Shown here in pieces: positions 4,927 through 8,191 of a stretch of 8,191 bases of DNA (position 1 is the first letter of the stretch; every line of letters starts with the position of its first letter). Location: NCBI GenBank assembly GCA_017452335.1, contig JAFTMP010000234.1, positions 1 through 8,191 of the forward strand. Direction: 5' to 3'. Under the pieces are notes generated by a model that was given only the letters and a program-made list of their open reading frames with translations, was not told the origin of the DNA and did no database searches. The position numbers and the translations under genes were made by a program. Source of the stretch: Clostridia bacterium. GTDB lineage: Bacteria > Bacillota > Clostridia > Oscillospirales > CAG-272.

Positions 4927-5340
4927 ATGTTTGAACTGACCCCTTTTGCAAGACGAGCACTGCGTTACGATCCTTTCTTTTTCGTTGACAGGGAAGCATC
5001 CTTCTCTGCCCCCGTCGCATTCCGCACCGATATCAAGGATGAGGGCGCGCAATTCCTCATTGAAGCAGAGCTGCCCGGGTTCAAAAAAGAAGAGATCGAC
5101 ATTTCACTTGAAAAAGACGTACTCACCGTACGTGCACAGCGCAAGGAAGAAAAAGAAGAAAAGGACGCAAGCGGCTATGTACGCAAGGAGCGTCACTATG
5201 GCAGCTACAGCAGGAGCTTTGATCTTTCCGGTATTGACAGCGAGCAGATCAGCGCTTCTCTTGAAAACGGAATTCTCACTCTGAAACTGCCCAAAAAGGA
5301 AAAAGAGGTTCCCACCGCAAGAAAGATCGCCTTAGCGTGA
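4927..5340 (+). CDS. Small heat-shock protein, Hsp20/alpha-crystallin family
   Basis: This 137-residue chaperone is predicted to bind unfolding proteins without ATP and keep them soluble for refolding. After a short phenylalanine-rich N-terminal arm (residues 1-30, with RYDPFFFV), the alpha-crystallin domain spans about 33-122. Its marks are ELPGFKKEEIDISLE (48-62), LTVRAQRKEE, YGSYSRSFDL (91-100) and NGILTLKLPK (114-123). A charged linker (KEEKEEKD, 73-80) lies in the middle, as is normal. The C-terminal anchor reads RKIALA, so the usual I-x-I/V oligomerisation motif is I-A-L. GGAGGT at 4915-4920, six bases before ATG 4927, fixes the start. The CIRCE operator upstream predicts heat induction through HrcA. 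The gene stands alone, and no clear T-tailed terminator follows it. Only a weak CGTGCA/TGCACG hairpin is seen, at 5347-5362. Confidence 0.96.
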   Translation: MFELTPFARRALRYDPFFFVDREASFSAPVAFRTDIKDEGAQFLIEAELPGFKKEEIDISLEKDVLTVRAQRKEEKEEKDASGYVRKERHYGSYSRSFDLSGIDSEQISASLENGILTLKLPKKEKEVPTARKIALA

Positions 5341-5401
5341 TGCGATCGTGCACAAATGCACGCAAAACACGGTGTAAAGGCAAGCAAAAACGTCCTTCTT
5401 C

Positions 5402-5430
5402 TTGACAAAACGCCCATTTTGTATTATAAT
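5402..5430 (+). promoter_or_regulatory. Promoter of the small lipoprotein gene (full consensus)
   Basis: TTGACA (5402-5407), a 17-base spacer and TATAAT (5425-5430) form a perfect sigma-A promoter. Transcription should start near 5437, giving a leader of about 67 bases before ATG 5504. Confidence 0.9.
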
Positions 5431-5466
5431 AGGAGCAGAAAATAGGTTGACACCTTAATGAGATAG

Positions 5467-5503
5467 AAAGGACTTTTCGCGCAAGCGAAAAGCGGATCGA
5501 ACC
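5467..5503 (+). promoter_or_regulatory. Split translation start: ribosome binding site, hairpin, start codon
   Basis: AAAGGA (5467-5472) is 31 bases from the ATG, too far for normal use. Between them CTTTTCGC (5473-5480) pairs perfectly with GCGAAAAG (5485-5492) around a GCAA (GNRA) tetraloop. With this 20-base hairpin folded, the binding site and the ATG would be 11 bases apart. The only alternative is a weak GGA at 5494-5496. No in-frame start exists nearer to AAAGGA. Confidence 0.6.
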
Positions 5504-5722
5504 ATGAAAAAAAGCTCCCTGCGCATTGCGCTTGTCTTGTTGGCAGTGCTGTTCTTAGCACTCTTTGTGTCCTGCGGTACTAAGACCACCGACGCTCCTG
5601 CTGAAAATTCTCCCTCGGCTTCTCAGCCTGCAGATGAGAATTCTTCCATCGAGCAACCCTCACCTCCCCGTTTGGAGGTGGGCACGGACGGCTCCGTTCC
5701 CGAAATCGACTGGAACGATTGA
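5504..5722 (+). CDS. Small predicted lipoprotein of unknown function
   Basis: A 72-residue protein with a typical lipoprotein signal: a basic start (MKKSSLR), a hydrophobic core (residues 8-22) and a lipobox-like FVSC with Cys24 as the lipidation site. The -3 residue is Phe rather than the usual Leu, a mild departure. The mature chain is only about 49 residues, rich in Ser, Pro, Glu, Asp and Ala, with no recognisable domain, and ends in EIDWND. It looks like a disordered, membrane-tethered acidic peptide on the cell surface. I do not recognise a family. A strong dedicated promoter and a terminator frame it as a single-gene transcript, which supports it being real despite its size. A truncated longer lipoprotein is possible but no continuation is seen downstream. 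Confidence 0.75.
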   Translation: MKKSSLRIALVLLAVLFLALFVSCGTKTTDAPAENSPSASQPADENSSIEQPSPPRLEVGTDGSVPEIDWND

Positions 5723-5744
5723 GCACGGCATCAAATTGCATATC

Positions 5745-5784
5745 AAAAAAGATGCTTTCTCAGCTTTGAGAGAGCATCTTTTTT
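5745..5784. terminator. Bidirectional terminator between convergent genes
   Basis: GATGCTTTCTC (5751-5761) pairs with GAGAGAGCATC (5768-5778) with one G-T pair, around loop AGCTTT. Six A's before and six T's after give a U tract on either strand. It ends the lipoprotein transcript and, from the other side, the minus-strand membrane-protein operon, whose last stop codon (5783-5785) touches it. Confidence 0.9.
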
Positions 5785-6466
5785 ATTTGGTTTTTTCTTG
5801 AATCAACGTTCTCTTTTTGCTCTTGCGCTCACAGCCGCTCACGCACAGACAAAGTCCTGCAAAAAACAGGCACAGTGCCGTGGAAAAAAAGAACACCGAG
5901 AGCCAACCCAAAAAGCTCTGCTTTGTCACCAGAGAAAAATCAGCCAGCAAGATCTGTCCGAAGCCAAATTCCGAATAGACGGCATAGCCGCTCATGGCAC
6001 CAAAAAACACCGTCAGCATCCGAGAATTTTTTTGATTCAGCGACACTCTGATCAGATTCACGCCAAACAGCAGTGCAGGCACCGCACCGATCAACCGCAC
6101 TGCCAGGGTGGTCAGCGTTCCGCCCTGCTCCAAAAACGCCCACATTGCCAGCATGGAAGCTATAGACAGGGGCAGGATCGTGATGCCCACGATCCGCAAG
6201 GGAACGGAAAGGGAATTGGTACTGATGCCATAACGCAAAATAAGCACCGCCAAAACAAGGGACACTGCCACAAACGCCCCCGACATCACCAGCGCGCTGT
6301 TGCTTCCCGCAAACGCCGCACCGAATTCATTCATCAACAGGTTTTCATCGCTTCTGACACTTTTATAGCGATACGTACACCAAAAGGAGCAAAGAGAAAA
6401 AAGCGAGGACCAAAAGAGGAAAAACATCCCCAAAATGTATAAATAGGAGCCTTTTTTTAACTTCAT
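5783..6466 (-). CDS. Predicted multi-pass membrane protein, unknown function
   Basis: This 227-residue protein has about six hydrophobic segments, near residues 8-30, 57-77, 90-110, 116-136, 148-166 and 185-210. It has a basic N-terminus (MKLKKG) and a strongly basic C-terminal tail (ERKSKKRTLIQEKTK), which suggests that both ends are cytoplasmic. Cysteines cluster in the first (LCSFWC) and last (CLFFAGLCLCVSGC) segments. No transporter, kinase or protease motif is visible and I do not recognise a family. The start at 6466 has AAAGGAG six bases upstream (6473-6479). The ATG overlaps the stop codon of the preceding gene as ATGA, so the two are translationally coupled and probably made in similar amounts. 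It is the last gene of the operon, ending at the shared terminator. Confidence 0.85.
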   Translation of the reverse strand: MKLKKGSYLYILGMFFLFWSSLFSLCSFWCTYRYKSVRSDENLLMNEFGAAFAGSNSALVMSGAFVAVSLVLAVLILRYGISTNSLSVPLRIVGITILPLSIASMLAMWAFLEQGGTLTTLAVRLIGAVPALLFGVNLIRVSLNQKNSRMLTVFFGAMSGYAVYSEFGFGQILLADFSLVTKQSFLGWLSVFFFSTALCLFFAGLCLCVSGCERKSKKRTLIQEKTK

Positions 6467-7230
6467 GGCGTGCTCCTTTCTGCGTCCTCTTCGTCCTCCT
6501 CTGACCTGCCTCCCGACATGGCAACAAGCACCGCCGCACAGAGCACCAGAAACATTGCCGCAAGGAAAAACACACCGTGCCAGATCTGCAAGGGCGCCGT
6601 TTCCTTGAGCGTCCCATCAAAAAGACCTGTGAAGAGCCACAAGCTGTCCTTAAACAGCCTGTAAAAGCAAACGCCTCCTGCCGCCACCGCAATGGGGCGG
6701 TATTTTCCGCTTTTGCCTGTTAAGATCAACAACACCGAAAACACGCTGATGATGAGCAGCTCAAAAAAGCCGCTTCCCATCGCCGTGAGCAAAATACGAA
6801 AGATCATCAAAGAGGACACGCCCTGGGTCCACTCCTTGTAGTAAAGAGCTACCGCCAGCACGATATGGGTCAAAAAAGAGATCACCGCATAGCACTGCAG
6901 ACCCGCGCCAGCCAGCACGCAGCCTCTTCTTCTCGCACCCTCTCTTTTACTGCTCTTAAAGCAAGCACCCGCCAGCACCAAATAAAACAAAAGCAAGAGC
7001 GGGATCCCCGGCAGATGTCCTGCGTCGTATACCAGCGCAAATTCTGCCTGCCCAAATTGCTCGTAAAGGTGGGAGAGGACGCTCAAAAGCGATCCTTTTT
7101 CCAGACTTTCAAAGATCGTCTGCCTTAAAAAGGCGCTTTGCAGTACACAGATTACCGGCAACAGCACGCACGCCGCCAGTGCGCAGATGCCCGCACCGTA
7201 AAACAGTCTCATGTTTTTGCGCGAACGCAT
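6463..7230 (-). CDS. Predicted multi-pass membrane protein, unknown function
   Basis: A 255-residue protein with about six membrane segments, near residues 11-34, 72-91, 104-131, 140-168, 178-203 and 217-240. It starts MRSRKNMR and ends in a very acidic tail (RSEEDEEDAERSTP), opposite in charge to the basic tail of the next protein. The extramembrane loop between segments 1 and 2 is the longest (about 35-70). No catalytic or transport motif is visible and no family is recognised. The start is supported by a G-rich binding site (AGGGGGAG, 7236-7243) five bases upstream. The gene lies 48 bases after the acidic protein gene with no terminator between, and overlaps the following membrane gene by four bases. 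This places it in the middle of a three-gene operon. A membrane complex of the two products is an inference from coupling and similar topology. Confidence 0.85.
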   Translation of the reverse strand: MRSRKNMRLFYGAGICALAACVLLPVICVLQSAFLRQTIFESLEKGSLLSVLSHLYEQFGQAEFALVYDAGHLPGIPLLLLFYLVLAGACFKSSKREGARRRGCVLAGAGLQCYAVISFLTHIVLAVALYYKEWTQGVSSLMIFRILLTAMGSGFFELLIISVFSVLLILTGKSGKYRPIAVAAGGVCFYRLFKDSLWLFTGLFDGTLKETAPLQIWHGVFFLAAMFLVLCAAVLVAMSGGRSEEDEEDAERSTP

Positions 7231-7278
7231 ATTCTCTCCCCCTCTCTTCTCTTGTTCTATATTCTTTTTCTTTACAAA

Positions 7279-8191
7279 TTATTCCGACAGCACCAGTTGG
7301 CGCTGTCCCTTATACGATCCGCCCTCCTTCAAGGGAAGCGCAACGGAAGCATCATTTCCGATCTGCAAGAGCAGTGTACCGTCTCCCGCAGGTGCCGCTG
7401 CGGTAATAATTCCGTCTGCAAACAGGTCCCCAACCTTGGGCGTTCCCTGCAGCGGGAAGCACACCGCAATGTTTTTGCGCACCTTCAAGACCTGCACTGC
7501 AAAGCGGGCATCGTCTCCCAAAGCAAGCAGATAGTCACACACAGCCTTGCAAAGCTTTTTGAACTGCTTTTCGCCCTCCACCCCTTCAAGGATGGTGCGG
7601 GGCAGAGTCAGCTGATACTCCGTTGTGCTAAGCACAGGCGCAGGCACCGTCAGCTCTACCCGCAATGAAAGATCCTTAATGCGGTAAAGGGAAATATCGG
7701 TGCAAAGAAGGATTCCTTTCCCGTCTGCCGAACGCTTATAGGGCTTGTATCCCCGATCAATAGCAGAGCGATACTGGGCATTGTTTCTTGCCAGCACGCA
7801 CACCGGCCACGCCTTTTTGGAAACCACGTATTCTAAATCGGTGGTGGTATAGTTCTTGCCCTTAAAGCGTCCCTTCAAGCCCTTTATGCGCACGAACGCC
7901 TTGCACCGGTCGGGGGAGCCCAGGCTGTAATCGCCAAATTCCTCAAAGAAATACAGTCCTCCGTCCCCGTCGGGATGGATCATCATCATTTTATCTTCGT
8001 ACAGTCCGTAGGTTCTCTTCGCGTAAGGCAGTGCCTTCAATTGCTCATAGAGCACCTTGGGGTCCTCACCCGGCTCTTCAAAAAGCTCTTCCTCTTCTTC
8101 CGTGATCTCCTCGGGCAGCTCCTCTGCAGGCTCTTCTGCCACAGGTGGCTCGGTCGGCTGTTCGTCCTGCTCCTGCTCTTTTGGCAAAATG
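7279..8191 (-). CDS. Acidic N-terminal protein of unknown function, start outside window
   Basis: At least 302 residues. The frame is open to the right edge (an in-frame TTG at 8187 and the ATT codon before it), so the N-terminus probably lies beyond the window. The first 43 or so visible residues form a low-complexity acidic stretch with runs such as EEITEEEEELFEEPGEDP and interspersed Pro. It is probably a disordered linker. The rest is folded-looking and soluble: YAKRTYGLYEDKMMMIHPDG, then a basic stretch around KGLKGRFKGKNYTTTDLEYV, then VPAPVLSTTEYQLTLPRTIL, and a C-terminal beta-rich part with LLLQIGNDASVALPLKEGG. No transmembrane segment is visible in the part seen. Missing N-terminal sequence could hold a membrane anchor or zinc ribbon. 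It is upstream of, and presumably co-transcribed with, two membrane-protein genes. No family is recognised. Confidence 0.8.
   Translation of the reverse strand, partial: ILPKEQEQDEQPTEPPVAEEPAEELPEEITEEEEELFEEPGEDPKVLYEQLKALPYAKRTYGLYEDKMMMIHPDGDGGLYFFEEFGDYSLGSPDRCKAFVRIKGLKGRFKGKNYTTTDLEYVVSKKAWPVCVLARNNAQYRSAIDRGYKPYKRSADGKGILLCTDISLYRIKDLSLRVELTVPAPVLSTTEYQLTLPRTILEGVEGEKQFKKLCKAVCDYLLALGDDARFAVQVLKVRKNIAVCFPLQGTPKVGDLFADGIITAAAPAGDGTLLLQIGNDASVALPLKEGGSYKGQRQLVLSE

Noticed and set aside
5347..5362. CGTGCA/TGCACG hairpin after the hsp20 stop codon
   Set aside because: A 6-bp stem without a following T run on either strand is too weak to call as a terminator.
5458..5466. ATG-AGA-TAG minigene in the lipoprotein leader
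   Set aside because: A two-codon frame occurs easily by chance and no binding site lies at a suitable distance.
5798..6442. Plus-strand frame of 214 residues opposite the downstream membrane-protein gene
   Set aside because: It is a Gln/His/Lys-rich antisense shadow. The minus frame has coherent membrane segments and a good start.

Overview
The window looks like a chromosomal segment of a Bacillota bacterium, probably a gut-type member of the Clostridia. The evidence is strong AGGAGG-like ribosome binding sites, near-consensus sigma-A promoters with 17-base spacers, a CIRCE (HrcA) operator, tRNA genes with encoded CCA ends, and intrinsic terminators with long T runs. A species cannot be named from the sequence alone.

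Bases 1-1885 are accessory DNA. They hold the 3' part of a phage-type tail or baseplate surface protein and, 12 bases further on, a calcineurin-like phosphoesterase whose N-terminus resembles phage tail-associated proteins. This stretch reads as less GC-rich than the guaB region. Bases 1886-2580 carry no credible protein gene. On the minus strand they hold a compact remnant of a group II intron (about 1974-2271) with its 5' end, part of domain I, domain V and domain VI, but without the reverse-transcriptase region. It sits just after a perfect 15-bp hairpin. Next comes a set of small hairpins separated by ATTTCA, and then a bidirectional terminator. This non-coding stretch is the likely junction between the mobile island and the chromosome.

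Bases 2581-2924 are a minus-strand tRNA operon (Gly-TCC, Arg-TCT, His-GTG) with a strong promoter preceded by three phased A-tracts. Divergent from it, guaB (IMP dehydrogenase, the committed step of GTP synthesis) has a full-consensus promoter and its own terminator. A 280-base regulatory region with a CIRCE operator then leads to a single small heat-shock protein gene. After that come a consensus promoter and a tiny predicted lipoprotein with an unusual hairpin between ribosome binding site and start codon.

Bases 5783-8191 are a minus-strand operon of three unrecognised genes: an acidic soluble protein that runs off the window edge, then two membrane proteins of about six segments each that overlap by four bases (ATGA). 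It converges with the lipoprotein gene on a shared bidirectional terminator.

The parts most likely to be under-described are the intron remnant at a hairpin next to the tRNA cluster, the ATTTCA-spaced hairpin array, the second decayed CIRCE-like site, and the membrane-protein operon.
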